Origin: Micropterus salmoides
Taxonomy: Eukaryota > Chordata > Actinopteri > Centrarchiformes > Centrarchidae
Direction of reading: 5' to 3'
NCBI RefSeq assembly: GCF_014851395.1
Contig: NW_024044681.1
Span: forward strand, 8,132,879 to 8,196,878
DNA length: 64,000 bases
Both the position numbers and the translations under genes were made by a program. The notes under the pieces were generated by a model. The model worked only from the letters and a program-made list of their open reading frames with translations, ran no database searches and was not told the origin of the DNA. Positions 48,701 to 61,224 of this stretch are shown one piece after another; positions within the stretch are counted from its first letter, which is position 1, and each line of letters begins with the position of its first letter.

Positions 48701-50984
48701 TGCGTTTGGAGAGAGCAAACAGATGGCATGAAAGTAGTGCTGTGCAGTTAGTCATGTGCAAACAAGTAGGCAGATAAAGATAAGAAGAAGAGAAAGACTG
48801 ATTAGTTCATGTAAGGCAAGCGCTGAAAAGCATGTAAGCATGCATGATTTCCTACAAGTGTAGTATTACTGCATGTCCACTCTGGAGGTAATTCCTTTAA
48901 CCAAACTGTGCAGTCACATTATATATATATAATTTTATCAGAGTCGGATTTTTATTATATCAGGCAGATAAGGAAATATATTCAGGGAGGGAAACATCTT
49001 ATTTTGATTTAAAGATTTTTACATTTTAAGCAAGTTACATTTATAGATGTTTTGTGTTCTGTCGATAGTAAATAAAAAGTTTTATTCTAAAAAAGGGATG
49101 CATAAAACAAGTGTCATAAATAATGGAGACCTAACATTGGATTTTATCTTTTTCAGCCTTACTGGCCAGAAAATAAGACATTGAGAAGGTGCGATAAAGT
49201 GAAAGCAGATTTCTGTACAGTGACTATTGTTGTGTACACATGAGAACTAGCAGTTGTAGCCAGTGTTGAAGTCTCCATACAGTAAGTACTCACAGAGGCA
49301 CATTCCTACATCCATTTTTACATTCAAACTAGCTCTGAAAATATGCAACAACTACGAAAGCCATTAACTGCAAATAGCCATAACTTACATTTCTGCTATC
49401 CATTTTCTTTGCAGTACAGTATGAACATCATCTTACAGAGAAACCTCTTTTGAACGTCAAAGCTTAACAGACCAAGCAGCAGCGTGCTGTAGTCTGCAGA
49501 GGAAGAAGAGAGAGAGAGAGCTTCACAGTGGGGAATAAACAAATATAGACTCCCAATGAAAGTCATCTGACCCCCGCCTTCAATCTGATGAACCTCAACG
49601 CACAATGATCCCCAACTGACACTTTCAGAGCTCTTCACAGCTCAGACTGTGCTGCTCTGTTCTTTGAGTTTCTTAGACACACTGTTTACCCAAAAACACC
49701 GGGCACCTTCAGCATGGGTTCACACTTTGAGCACACTTATGATGATATCACAAGAAGGTAATAGCGTTCATCCACGGGAGACTTTGCTGAACCTAAAGAG
49801 GAAAGTTTTCTGCTGAAAATAAAACACAAATTCAGCTACAGCAGAGCATACCAAGCAAACAGGCAAATATCACTCCTCAGGTATCCTGTGAGTCAAATTA
49901 CGATTTTAAAAAGGAGAGGCTGTTCCTGAAACACTGCTCTGCATTGAGGCTATAATTACACGACATAGAAGCCGGGTACTAATTAGCACCCCAAAAAAAT
50001 ATAACTGCACTCAGAAAAAAGCATCTCATCAATTGTTTATCTTCCTCATGTCGGCTGTGAGGAACCAAAACAAAACAGCTTCAATTAATGTAGCCCCTCA
50101 TCTGGTACCTCATCTGTGTTCCTGCGGGCAGAGAGACCATTCATCCGCATTAAGAAAAGTGACTGAGTCTTGCAATTATACTTAAAGTGTAAATAAACAA
50201 TTTAAATTTAACACTGTCCAAAGAGTAGGTGCGTTTGCTGGTAAATCACTCTGCATTGATCGATAAATGAGTATAAGTGACTCTTACAGTATCAGCTTTC
50301 CACCGCTGCTTTATGCTGTATGAAAAGCTTCTCCTAAAGTTCATCTGATGGCAGCAGGACACATATGCCTCTGATTTGAGAGGTGCCAGGCAACAGCGTT
50401 GTGCAGGATTCCTCAATCACATGAAAACAACACCAGGCTGCTACAAAATAACCACACACCTCTACACACATATAAGAGATGGCTGTAACTCAGTATTCTG
50501 CCTGTTTACGAGGGAGACGCCGGACTACCGGGGCTCATTAATCCCGTGCGTCACAGATGTGATCATATAAATTGCTTCACTAAACTCTTTTTCATTATCG
50601 TGATTGCACTAATTCCTTGTTAAGAAAACAAAGCAGCAGATTTGTGGTCGTGTGTGTTCACCCCATACCGCTCAGCAGCATCCAGAAAACAACACGGTTT
50701 CATGGAGAGGTTGATTCATCATTGTTCAGCTGTTGTCATCATCATGACTGTGATTGGCACGGCCGTTTCAGAGCGAGGACGACAGTGATGTGACTGGCTG
50801 AGAGCATATTTATTAATCACCACACTGTCCGATCAATATTTCACCTTACCCATCCCTTTCGCACTTTGCACTGCTGCAGTGCATGAGCTAATGTTGTACT
50901 GCTTGTTTGTGTCTCTTAAGAGTCTTGTTAAATGTCCTTTGTTGCTGTGGGTGGGTGTGGGTGTGGTGTTCGTATTTGTAACTG

Positions 50985-51085
50985 TGCTCTGTCAATATGC
51001 TGCTATTTTGGCGAGGTCTCGCTTGAAAAAGAGGTTTTATAGCTCAATGAGATCATCTGGTTAAATAAAAAAATAAAATAAAAGA
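50985..51085 (+). mobile_element. LINE 3' tail fragment
   Basis: The text 'cttgaaaaagaggttttata', 'gctcaatgagatcatctggt' and an A/T-rich taaataaa run repeat the tail seen at 2990-3108. The preceding GT-rich 3' UTR-like text is also typical of these elements. Confidence 0.55.
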
Positions 51086-52259
51086 CACATGAACCAAAAT
51101 AGCAGGCAATGGGCCCCATGTGTCCCTCTGAAGCTAAAAGAAAAAATTTTTTTCACATACTTCAGCAGAGATTCCCCCAAAAATCTTCATATGCTTTAAT
51201 TTTTTCTTTTCTCTCCGGAAATTCTGCTTCACACAGTGGCAGTGAACCAGGTGTAATGATGAACATCTTGTGCTCGCCTCCGCGCAGACCCTGCTGATAA
51301 TACTGCACTTGTCCCCAGATTTATTATGTAAGGGTTCAAAACTGTACATTAACTCCAGAGTTCAAACTGATTAAGCCACCTGTGAGAAAATCAATCCACA
51401 CCAGAGAGTGGATTTTTCTCTCACTAAACTCGCTAACACTAGCAAGGTCACACAACGCCCTCATCATCACTATCTGTTGTGAGGTCACTGCAGTGTACAG
51501 CTACAAACACAATAATATTTATAATAGGATTTTCATGTAGCCCGTGAGTTACTGCATTCACTATGAAAGAAAACGGGACGTAAAACTCAAAAAAAAGATT
51601 CCAAAAGGAAAAAATAGATTATTATTATTATGTATTTCTAAAAAAACATCAGGTTCTGGCAGCCGTTGAGGGTGCGGTGCAGAAAAAAAAACTTAATAAG
51701 GTAGTAAGAAAGGTAAAAGGAGAGTCAACTATTACCAGATCTTTACTACTAGGTGATAAAGGATAAGGTTAAAGTTGGTGCAAAGGGTTACAGTTGTACT
51801 CTATCCATTTGAGGACATATCTCGTCCTGGTTCGATTCCCCTACTGTTGGGAATGTATATGCTGACATACCATGTCTGCAGGAGTGGGGAGTAACTCGTT
51901 ACAAGTAACGCAAATGAGAAAAAAGTAGTTATTCTTTAGGAATGGTAAGTTTTCATGGATTTTCTTTTTTCTTTTAAAGACCATTTTATACATATTTCAC
52001 ATCACAAGTTACCAGCAGCCAATGTCCTGTAATAGATTTTTTTATTATCCTGATACACCAGTAGAAGCAAAGTTCAGGTACATGTACACACACACTAACT
52101 TGGTACGCTGATGTTTGTTTTGAATGTTGATTAATGTACACTGTTCCTGTCACACACACACTCACAAGCTCAGCAGTGCTGCTCTCAGATTGTATAAATG
52201 GCCGACTGGGCGACACTGAGATACTTTGCTGAAACACTGACTCACTACTGTTTGTATGT

Positions 52260-52312
52260 GTTTGTGTATATGTGTGTGTGTGTGTAGGTGTGTGTGCGCG
52301 TAGGTGTGTGGC
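52260..52312. repeat. interrupted TG microsatellite
   Basis: A (TG)n tract with interruptions. In the transcript sense it is (CA)n, and it lies about 330-380 bp past the exon 4 donor. Confidence 0.8.
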
Positions 52313-52637
52313 TTTTTATGTGTGTCTTTTTCCTCCCTCTGATTATGATGTACAAAAACAAGAGCATTTGAGATCATTTGGGTCTAGAAGCTAGCTTATG
52401 CTTTTGTTTCTGAACAGCTCATTATTTGTGCAACAGTCGCTAACACTTGCAAACAAATGACTCAGTGGTTTGTGTGAGAGAGAGAGTGTGTGTGTGGGCA
52501 TGACAGAAGGAGAGAGACAAAGGAAGAAAATGCCACAGTCCACTGAAAGTCTCAGTTATTACTAGCAAGCCGCTAATGTGTGTGTGTACAATGGCGCGGG
52601 TGTGTTGTGACCAGTAACGAGTTTGTGTGCTCTGTAC

Positions 52638-52804
52638 CTTTGTCGCTGAAGTCGTCGACCAGGATGACCTCTGCTATGAGCTGTGGAGGAGAGCGGTTGA
52701 GCACGCTGTGAACAGTCCTCAGCAGCGACGACCAGCCCTCGTTATGGAAGGGGATGATGATGCTGGTGTTGGGCAGCTTCTCTGCATACAGCTTCTGTTT
52801 ACAG
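52638..52804 (-). CDS. galnt10: galnt10 exon 4 (UDP-binding start of the GT-A fold)
   Basis: This 167-bp exon has acceptor ...tttgtgtag and donor AAAG|gtacag. It begins with the base that completes Asn and ends with the first base of a Glu codon. The translation starts CKQKLYAEKLPNTSIIIPFH and ends ...VILVDDFSDK. It contains the first beta strand (SIIIPFHNE) and the VDDFSD segment, which in GALNT enzymes contact the uridine and diphosphate of the donor sugar. The exon is flanked by the two largest introns in the window (10.2 and 20.8 kb). Confidence 0.95.
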
Positions 52805-53160
52805 CTACACAAACACATGAAACCAAAAATAAAATATGAGAAAGAGAGAGAGAGAGAGAGACAGAAGTGGACCAGAGTGTGTCATCCCTGCTAAATAATA
52901 ACTATATTTTTTGCTACCGTAGCTGAGTGGCTCCAGGGAGGATTGGTCCAACATTCTGGTCCAGAGTGAAATATTAATAATAATTTGTTTTTTGTTGAAA
53001 TTTGGTACACACCTTGCCACTTCCCCACAGCACCACCAGCAGATCATAATTTCTATTTATTTAACACTACATGCCAAAGTAGCTCTAACATGACTCAATT
53101 ACCATCAAGCCTCATCTGTACTTCATAAACATCGCCACCATAACGTGATACGTATGTGCA

Positions 53161-53638
53161 CAGTAGTGTTTGTAGTCAAGACCGCCCAAACCGAGACCAA
53201 GTCAAGACCAGAGTTTATCGAGACTGAGACAAGAATCAGACTTTTAGGAGCTGAGATCAAAACAAGACCAAGACAGAGGGAGGGCGAGACCAAGACCAGT
53301 GTGTCACATTACAGGACACACAGTAAAATGTGGAACGAGATCATAGGTACTTCTCAAAATGATCTGAAAGATCCACATTCCCATTAAAACGCCCACATAC
53401 GCTGAAATCTTTATTCAACACTCGTTTTCCATGCTTACCATTGCGAGGAGGGGTGACAACACATTTTTAATCAGGGTTATTGGTTGCATTTGAAGCAATA
53501 AATTTTAACAAATAAATCAGACGATGCAAAAGCAAGTTATTGATATTCCCAAAGTTATGGTCTGAACTGGTCTTGAAATAAAATCCTGAGTCCTCGATGT
53601 CGGAGACCAAGACCAGTCCCAAGTACTACAACACTAGT
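53161..53638. mobile_element. MITE with AGACC-rich ends
   Basis: The left end cagtagtgtttgtagtcaag and the reversed right end cactagtgttgtagtacttg are imperfect inverted repeats. Next to them are runs of 'accaagac/gagacc' on both sides. There is no ORF. The duplication is ambiguous (TGCA on the left, TGCAG on the right), so the superfamily is unassigned. Confidence 0.5.
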
Positions 53639-53734
53639 GCAGATGGTCAACATTACATGCTTCTAATTTGCATAAAAAAAGGAAAGACAGAGAAAGACAT
53701 GCCACAGTCCACTGAAAGTTTCAGTTATTAATAC

Positions 53735-53935
53735 ACACTTAAGGGATGTACTCACTTTTGTTTCCAGCGGTTTAGACATTAATGGCTGTATGATGTGTTA
53801 TTTTGAGGGGACACCAAATTTACACTCTTATACCAGCTGTACACTCACTACTTTACACTGTAGCAAAGTGTCATTTCTTCTGTGTTGAAACATGAAAAGA
53901 TATAATCAAACTAACTTTTGTGAGACACTGTATGT
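53735..53935 (+). mobile_element. Tc1-like transposon end fragment
   Basis: This is close to the reverse complement of 26655-26850. Shared runs include tgtgttattttgaggggaca and cagctgtacactcactactt (TGCA in the other copy). No coding part remains. Confidence 0.65.
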
Positions 53936-56304
53936 TAGCAGGTTCACTTAACCAATCGACAGCCAAACAGAAACATTAATGAGGTGTGAATGTGCGTACC
54001 TCACAATATCATTGTGTTAAAATCCAACAGCATGCGTGTTTATAGCAGGCTATATCAGCATATTGGCAAGGCAAAAGTTTGAATTCCTTTATATTCACCA
54101 GTGTATGGAGCTGGGAGGTGGTCCAGTCATAATGAAGTTCACTATACTTTATTTTCTTTAGATATACTGATATGTGGATCCTTTATTAGTCTGGTTATGG
54201 CAGTATAGTCTTTGCTATAATAACTGCCATTAAGACTCATGGGTTATGCAGTATTTAATTCCCTTCATAGCACCCAACAGATTTCTATAACTGTTGGTTA
54301 TAACAAACCCCTTTAGTTTTATGAAATTGCTTGGTGTGTTTCGCTAACAGTGGAGAAGAACACCTTCAGCAACCGGTGATGCTGCCCTACTCAGTGTACT
54401 GTAAACTCTCAACCAGCCCAACCTGAAAAATGTGTTGCTCTTTTAATCAGACGTAATGAAGCATACCACCTGCTTGACTGCCCTTCCATCCTTTTCTCTC
54501 GCTCTCGCTCTCTGAGAAGTCAGGGAGGAATCTGTAGAGACAGTAATTATCTCTGAGTCTCTCAGTCCTGTCTGGCTGCCTGAAACTCCCTCTCTGTCTG
54601 TCTCTCCATCATGTCATTCAGTCAGTGAGTGAGAGTGAAATGAATTAATGAATGCTTCTGGGCCCACTGAGGACCGATGTGGCACCTGGTTGACAGAAAC
54701 CTGTCACTCAGCTGTCACTTTGACCAATCAGATAACCCCCCCCCCCGCCAACACACACAAACACCTCACCATCAAGTGCACCACCCATACCACTGTCTGT
54801 CAAGTGTGAAGCATGTGGATCCTGGTATGGCGGCTTTCTGATGGTTGGTGGCTCTTTGTGGGCCCTGAAAAGTAATTTCAGTGGTTTTGGTAAGAGGATT
54901 TCAGTGTAGTCCTTCTCCTGTCAAGTCAGACTGTATTTTGTTGCAGGATTGGGCTTCTGCACGAGTGCTTAAAACTAGGCTGCAAATGTTGCTTCCATTG
55001 AACCAGACAGTCTGCTTTTCAATGGCTATTATTAAAGAGAATATCAGTGGTTGCATTAGACACATCTGGCAGTTACACCACAAAATCACAAAGTAAAGAT
55101 TGTAATTGTATCTATTAACTGCTTATATTTGCGGCAATGTCAGCTGCACCTCTTTATGGATTAAAATATGGGTAGTTTTCCTAATTACAATATTTAATTA
55201 TTGTAATAGTCTTCACTGACTTGGCATTTTCTGTTGGAACAGTGACACACACGTTGTTGTTGCAATTAGAAACAAAACACAACTAAATAGTGGAATAAGT
55301 GATCTAAAATCAAACGTAAATTGATAGATTTTTCCTCCAGTTCTACACACAGTAGCTTTACCTCTTAAATTACCCTCTCATTAGCAGCTCAGGCCAATTG
55401 TAAGCTTTATGCCTAGATATGCCTCACTTCTGTGCTCTTCTGGATTCTCTGCTAACATGTGCTGTGCTGAGAGAAAAGTGATAATAAATCCACAAATAAG
55501 TCAAGACTCTTTCAGAGAAAATACTGCTGTCATGGATGCATGGAAATTTAAAGTCTTACATTTTATTCCACATTAGCTCCACAGCTTTCAGAGTGCACTC
55601 TACATGACTACATGACTACACGTGTTGCTAATACTACGTGGTGGCTAATGCTTCACACGGTGGTCACATGACGTAGGAGATATATCGATATGAAGGGGAA
55701 AATGGGAGAGAACATGTAGTGCTGTCTGGAAGAGACCTTAAGAGAGAAACATTTAAAACTGCTTTCCACATGAAAGTGACAGTGGGGTCAAAAGGACTCC
55801 TAAACGGGGGAGGGAAAGGGCCAATCTGTGACGAATCAGGTCAGGAGGTTTGAAGCTGTTTAGCAGACAATATTTATAGTCTTGCTCTTGTGTTTATTTT
55901 CAGTATTTTGTTCTTTAATGAGTCAGAGGAGAGCTGGTCAGCAGTCTGTACTGTAGCCACAGGTCCATATGGCTCATCATGTCTCTACAGCGTCTGTTTT
56001 TTTAACACTTTATTCTGCTAAAAAAGAAGGTGCAATGTTGAGCTTAATGTGTACCTCCTCCGTGCGTCAAGTCCATGATTAAAAGGGCAGTAGTGACTGC
56101 TTGTTTGGTAGACTGATCTATACAGTAGACACTTTATACAATCTCAGGCTCAGCTTGTCAGGCTCAACCTGACAACCAATGTAAAGACATGGTACAATTT
56201 AGCAGATGTCTAAGCTGCATTTTGTCCGCATCTTAACTCACTAATGTTTAGCACACTTAAGTATTGACTTGCTAAAATTTAGCATGGTTCCATGCTGCCA
56301 TTAT

Positions 56305-56560
56305 TCCATCCATCAATGGATTTTTCCACCACTAATCTGGGTTGCACTGGCAGCAGGTTAAGCTGGTTAGCCCAGTCATATCTTCCTGCTCTTTACTGAG
56401 AGACTAAAGTGTTTCCATGCCAGATGGTATTTATAATCCCTACAGTGTGTTCTGGGTCTGCCCTGGGGTCTCTTCTGGTTGGATGTTTCCCCCACAGGGA
56501 GACATCCGGAGGGCATTCTGATCAAATGCTTGAACCACCTTAACTGACTCCTCTCAACAA
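56305..56560 (-). mobile_element. LINE 3' fragment, same family as 23695-24740
   Basis: The minus strand encodes VERSQLRWFKHLIRMPSGCL and KRPQGRPRTHCRDYKYHLAW, diverged from RWFGHLVRMPPGRLPREVF and RPRGRPRTRWRDYISTLAW of the 24-kb copy. Remnants of the (GATG)n tail lie at 56308-56320. The insertion is old. Confidence 0.65.
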
Positions 56561-57899
56561 AAGCGAGCAGTACCTGAGGCCGAGCCAAACTACACTGCGA
56601 AGAAACAAACGCCCCCCCTTTTCTAATTCTCTCCATTTATACCCAAAGCTCATGACCATAGTTGAGGGTTAAAACTTAAATCCACTTATAGATACAGGGT
56701 GTCATTAGCAGGACTTTTGACAATGTCTTGTTTAAGATACTTCACTTTTGTCCCACTGTGAGCAAGGCACTAAAACTAGACTTTCTGTTTCCATTATTCT
56801 CAGAACTGTCCCTGTTCCCTTTGGAAAAAAACCCCAGCCCCACTGCAGTCAGAATAAAAGCTGCTCCAGTGATGCACGGCACACATCTATCATCAGTTCT
56901 TCACACCTTGCGCACAGAGGGAAACATCAATGACACTGATAATTGCTGTCAAGAACACAGTTTATAAGTACATAGGTGTTGGGTGGTGTGTAATCAGCTT
57001 CTGTCAGGGTAAAGCTACATCTCTCCTGTGAACAGACTGGGCAGGTTGGTAATTGGAACAATTGTTCCAAACAGTGGTTGTTGTAATGAGCTGGGACAGA
57101 TCCAGCATGGAGAATAAAGGTGTAAACAATGCTATAAGTAGGGTTTGGTGTTAGGACAGATTTGTCCTACTGGCCCCCGTCGGTTCAAACTGGCAGAGGA
57201 GGCAAATTGAACTACTGATGGCACACATGGTTTATGTTTTACAGGTTAATTCATTATTTGTTTCACATTTGTCACAGTTGATGGTTTTAGTGCCTGGAGT
57301 GCAGAAATATAAAAGTCAGAATTGTTTTTAAGTCTTTTAAGAAAAGATCAAGTCAAGTTCTGCCAGACCCAGCGTTCCAGGTACTAAAACACTGACCACA
57401 GCACGTCAAACTTTTGTTTTTAAATCTATGGTAATAGTATTTTTTGAAGGCTGAGACAAAGGTGTTTCAATGCACAGGCTTACCAAGTTTACTTTCCTGC
57501 CCGTCTTTGTTATTTATTTTTTATTGTTCTGCGATGTCGGCAGGTCGAAATTTAAACCTTAAATGTTTTTTTGCTCACAGCAGTCAGGTCCACATCATGT
57601 CCGAGTTTAGAGTAAAGGCACTAGGCTAGATTTGGCAATTTGAAATCGAGCACAAACAGTTCTTTAGCCTTAGATTCAGCCAGGTCAAGCTGTAACATAA
57701 AACACATGCATTCAAGCAGTCAATCCCACATTTCTCTCATGAATGTCCCTCTTTTAAAACTCTTTACAGCTATTTAAATTTCTGTCTCTTTCCCTTGAAA
57801 TGATATTTCCCCAGTCAGCTCTGCGCTCAAGCTGGCCTCCTGTCCAACAGTCAACTTTATTTTTGAGGAACAACAACCATCTGCCACGAAAGGCTGTGA

Positions 57900-58024
57900 G
57901 TCTGCAGGTTTTCAATCCAACCTAAGTGTGCACCAGGTGATTCATTTTTCCTCTCCGGTTGATGGAGTGCCAATCTGTGAAATAACCTGCTGCAGTCTTT
58001 GGCTGGAATGAAAACCTAAAAGAC
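57900..58024. repeat. imperfect inverted-repeat element
   Basis: The arm GTCTGCAGGTTTTCAATCC (57900 onward) and the reversed right arm GTCTTTTAGGTTTTCATTCC are similar, giving a roughly 125-bp fold-back unit. It resembles short fold-back elements found in fish. The family is not named. Confidence 0.45.
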
Positions 58025-58999
58025 TCCCCGGACATCTGTGGCTCTTTCCTGCCCCTATTCAGATGAAACTGCTCATATAAACACAGAAGATTTATTTTTT
58101 GTAGAAAAAAAGGCAGTTTTGCCCGAGGTTCCCGGGCAATTTACTGGAACTTTTACAGGGAAGTGTTTTTCATCTGGTTGCACAGTCCATAAAAATGACT
58201 TATGTGGCAGATTGAGATGGGATGAAAATCATCAACATGGTCCAGTTGGAACTGCACTGAAAAACAACAGTGATCTCTGTTGTTATTTATTGAGTCATAA
58301 AATCTAATTATCTAAAATCTTATTACAAATCAACTATAGTGATGCAGTCATTGTTTAAAATGAGGCAAAACTATTTATTAGGACAGATGTTTTGTAGATT
58401 AATTAGGCAGTTTATTAAAATACATTCTTTATCACCATTTGTCATAGTTGCATCATGGAATCTGCATAATACTGAAACTTTGAATACAATTATATTGTGA
58501 GTATAAAGCCTTAATTACTACTAACTTTTGAAGTTCTTGCAAATGCATCTGAAGACGACCTTTCTAGTTTACCTTCACATTGAAGGGACATTATGGAGTT
58601 TTCAGCGGCCACTAGTGGTGCGGTTTTAAGATTGCAACCAGGTGTGTGCTCGTACGCATGCTCACTTGAACTCATGAGCGAGCATAAACCGAAACACAAC
58701 CGCTTTCAAACAGAGATCCTGCAATAAACGCAGAAACACTGGCATGCTGACAGAGGCTTTTCTCCAGACATGTTCAGGCTCTCTTACTTTAGCGTTAGCA
58801 GCTCAGAGGCAGATTCAGCACCGGCGCCGTACCTTTCATTCAGCGCAGAGCCGCATATCGGCACAATACTCACGAAAAAAGGCAGTGCGACAGCGGCTAT
58901 AGACAGACAGGGAGACAGCTTCACACACCATTCAAAACTGAGGAAAACTTCCACTGCAAAATTAGTAATACTTTTATTACTTGCATTGTCTCGCATTAG

Positions 59000-59750
59000 G
59001 AGGAACCCCGGGCCAACTGCACCAGCATATGGTCTCACAAGGGGTCTGAGGATCTCATCTCGGTACCTAATGGCAGTCAGGCTACCTCTGGCGAGCACAT
59101 GGAGGGCTGTGCGGCCCCCCAAAGAAATGCCACCCCACACTATTACTGACCCACCGCCAAACCGGTCACGCTGGAGGATGTTGCAGGCAGCAGAACGTTC
59201 TCCACGGCGTCTCCAGACTCTGTCACGTCTGTCACATGTGCTCAGTGTGAACCTGCTTTCATCTGTGAAGAGCACAGGGCGCCAGTGGCGAATTTGCCAA
59301 TCTTGGTGTTCTCTGGCAAATGCCAAACGTCCTGCACGGTGTTGGGCTGTAAGCACAACCCCCACCTGTGGAGGTCGGGCCCTCATACCACCCTCATGGA
59401 GTCTGTTTCTGACCGTTTAACCGCTCTGGACACTACGCTGACAGACACAGCAAACCTTCTTGTCACAGCTCGCATTGATGTGCCATCCTGGATGAGCTGC
59501 ACTACCTGAGCCACTTGTGTGGGTTGTAGACTCCGTCTCATGCTACCACTAGAGTGAAAGCACCGCCAGCATTCAAAAGTGACCAAAAAATCAGCCAGGA
59601 AGCATAGGAACTGAGAAGCGGTCTGTGGTCACCACCTGCAGAACCACTCCTTTATTGGGGGTGTCTTGCTAATTGACTATAATTTCCACCTGTTACCATA
59701 GTTACATTGTGTTGTTTAAGTGTTCCCTTTATTTTTTTGAGCAGTGTAAC
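59000..59750 (-). pseudogene. Tc1-like transposase gene, truncated and deleted
   Basis: The minus strand begins with a helix-turn-helix part (QVAQVVQLIQDGTSMRAVTR) at 59383-59586. It then jumps, by a deletion near 59420, into RNRLHEGGMRARPPQVGV and the catalytic core, with the first Asp in LFTDESRF. The core reaches RDNA with the second Asp at about 59010, where homology stops. The third catalytic acid and C-terminus are missing. The terminal text ending at about 59748 (gtgttccctttatttttttg) is typical of this family. It cannot be active. Confidence 0.78.
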
Positions 59751-59829
59751 TTTACTGTAACGTTAGTGGATCAGTCTTCCTCTGTGCTCTTGTCACCGTT
59801 TTGTTGCAGCATTGTATATTATGTGGGTC

Positions 59830-61135
59830 ACAGCCTCATCTCAGGTACAAGTGTAGGTAACGCCTCTAAGGTTACAGCTATGGCCTATGCCGATGACATT
59901 ACTGTAGTAATAAAAAACCAGAGGGAGATGGACGCTTTAATAAATATTTTAAGTGTGTATGAGCTCGCATCTGGGGCTAAATTAAATCACTCTAAAACTG
60001 AAGGAGTTTGGATAGGAAAGGAGAGCGACAGGGGCGACATTAACATTCAAATTAATCAGGAAATTAAAACCTTGGGCCTGACCATATGCAACATAGATTG
60101 TGCTGAAGTAAACTGGGAGAAAAAACTGAGTGAAGTTAAAGAAGAAGTTAAAAAATGGGAAAACAAAAAAACTAATTATAGGACCAGAATCAATGTTGTC
60201 GAAACTAAGAGGGTTTAGGTGCCGTGGATCTGGGTATCCGCCTCACGATAGCTTTTGTAAAAAATGTTTCCACAGCCATCTCCAGGAACGCTCTCTGGCT
60301 GGGTGATCCCACCAAATGGCATAAGAGACGAGGCAGGGCCAGACAGGGTCCCTACTACAAACTAATTTACGGGGATTTTATTGCACAACACCAGCACTTA
60401 CAGATAGACTGGGTGGGTTTTAGCAGCAAATCTATTTTCATAAAAATTAACGATTACAAATATGGGGGTTTTATTCATTACACGAATTTGGCGGTTGGCG
60501 ATGGCACCGAGGTGAGGAAAATTTTAAGGGGAAAGTCACTTTCGGAGAGCCTTTGGGACGCCCGGTGGCTCATGTCAGTCTGACTCCCAGTCAGAGCGGT
60601 GGTGTCCTGGTGTTGCATCACAGACACAGCAGCACCTCCTGATGGACTGCTATAGGTCTCAGGAGGTCTGGAACATTTTAGATGGTCTTGGCCTCTCTTT
60701 CATACGTAATTATAGATCTGTTACATACGGACTTCTTGAAGAAATCATGCCCACAAAGAAAAAATAACTATTTCAACTGGTCATCAGCATCGTTTGCCAA
60801 AAACTTTGGAAAACTAGATGCGCCATGGGTATTGACCAGACTGTCATAGACAGCGACATGGTCGTGAGGCAGATTCTGACCGAACTCCGCAGGAGAACTT
60901 TGGACAAGACGCAGTCTCTACCCTGGAGCTCACTGGATTTATGAGGGAAAGAGCCCCCCCGAGCAGCGACACTGAGCACTTTAGCTCCTGGCACTCTCTA
61001 CTGTTGGGTAAGCACTTTATTAATGTATAGGCTTCTTTTAATTATTCTTAATAATTGTGTGTGACGTGTAGGCTATTCAGGTGTGTATTTTTGGAAATGC
61101 TCTGTACTCTGTCATGTTTGAAAATCAATAAAGAA
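59830..61135 (+). mobile_element. Tx1-like LINE, 3' part
   Basis: The plus strand encodes AMAYADDITVVIKNQREMDA with the YADD active site at 59885-59896 and SGAKLNHSKTEGVWIG. After frame changes near 60220 and 60585 it continues with WLGDPTKWHKRRGRARQG and a Cys/His segment QQHLLMDCYRSQEVW. An in-frame TAA interrupts the tail at about 60765, and the frame ends LPWSSLDL near 60942. The order fits the C-terminal half of a Tx1/L1-type ORF2. It is decayed, 5'-truncated and lies directly beside the Tc1 relic. Confidence 0.65.
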
Positions 61136-61224
61136 CCTGTAGCATTAGCTGGCTGCTCCTGCCCTGCATCAAGAAAAAAATCGTTCCACATTTGTTTTGT
61201 GCCGTTACATCCTTTCTTACAGAA

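Larger units (their letters stand above)
31863..52637 (-). other. galnt10: galnt10 intron 4
   Basis: At 20775 bp this is the largest intron. Recognised pieces are the pogo-like element (36572-37507), a SINE piece (41015-41170), an A-rich repeat (42030-42870), DNA element copy 2 (44503-45188), short transposon ends near 45725, 46037 and 51893, a LINE tail (50985-51085) and a TG tract (52260-52312). Large parts (31870-36560, 37510-40800, 43000-44500, 46100-47900, 48130-50980) lack any repeat I recognise and contain no credible coding sequence. Confidence 0.85.

Noticed and set aside
51893..51945. Possible hAT-type end (ggagtaactcgttacaagta)
   Set aside because: Only a short, one-sided similarity; no second end.
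58770..59420. 216-codon plus-strand ORF
   Set aside because: It is the antisense shadow of the Tc1 transposase on the minus strand.
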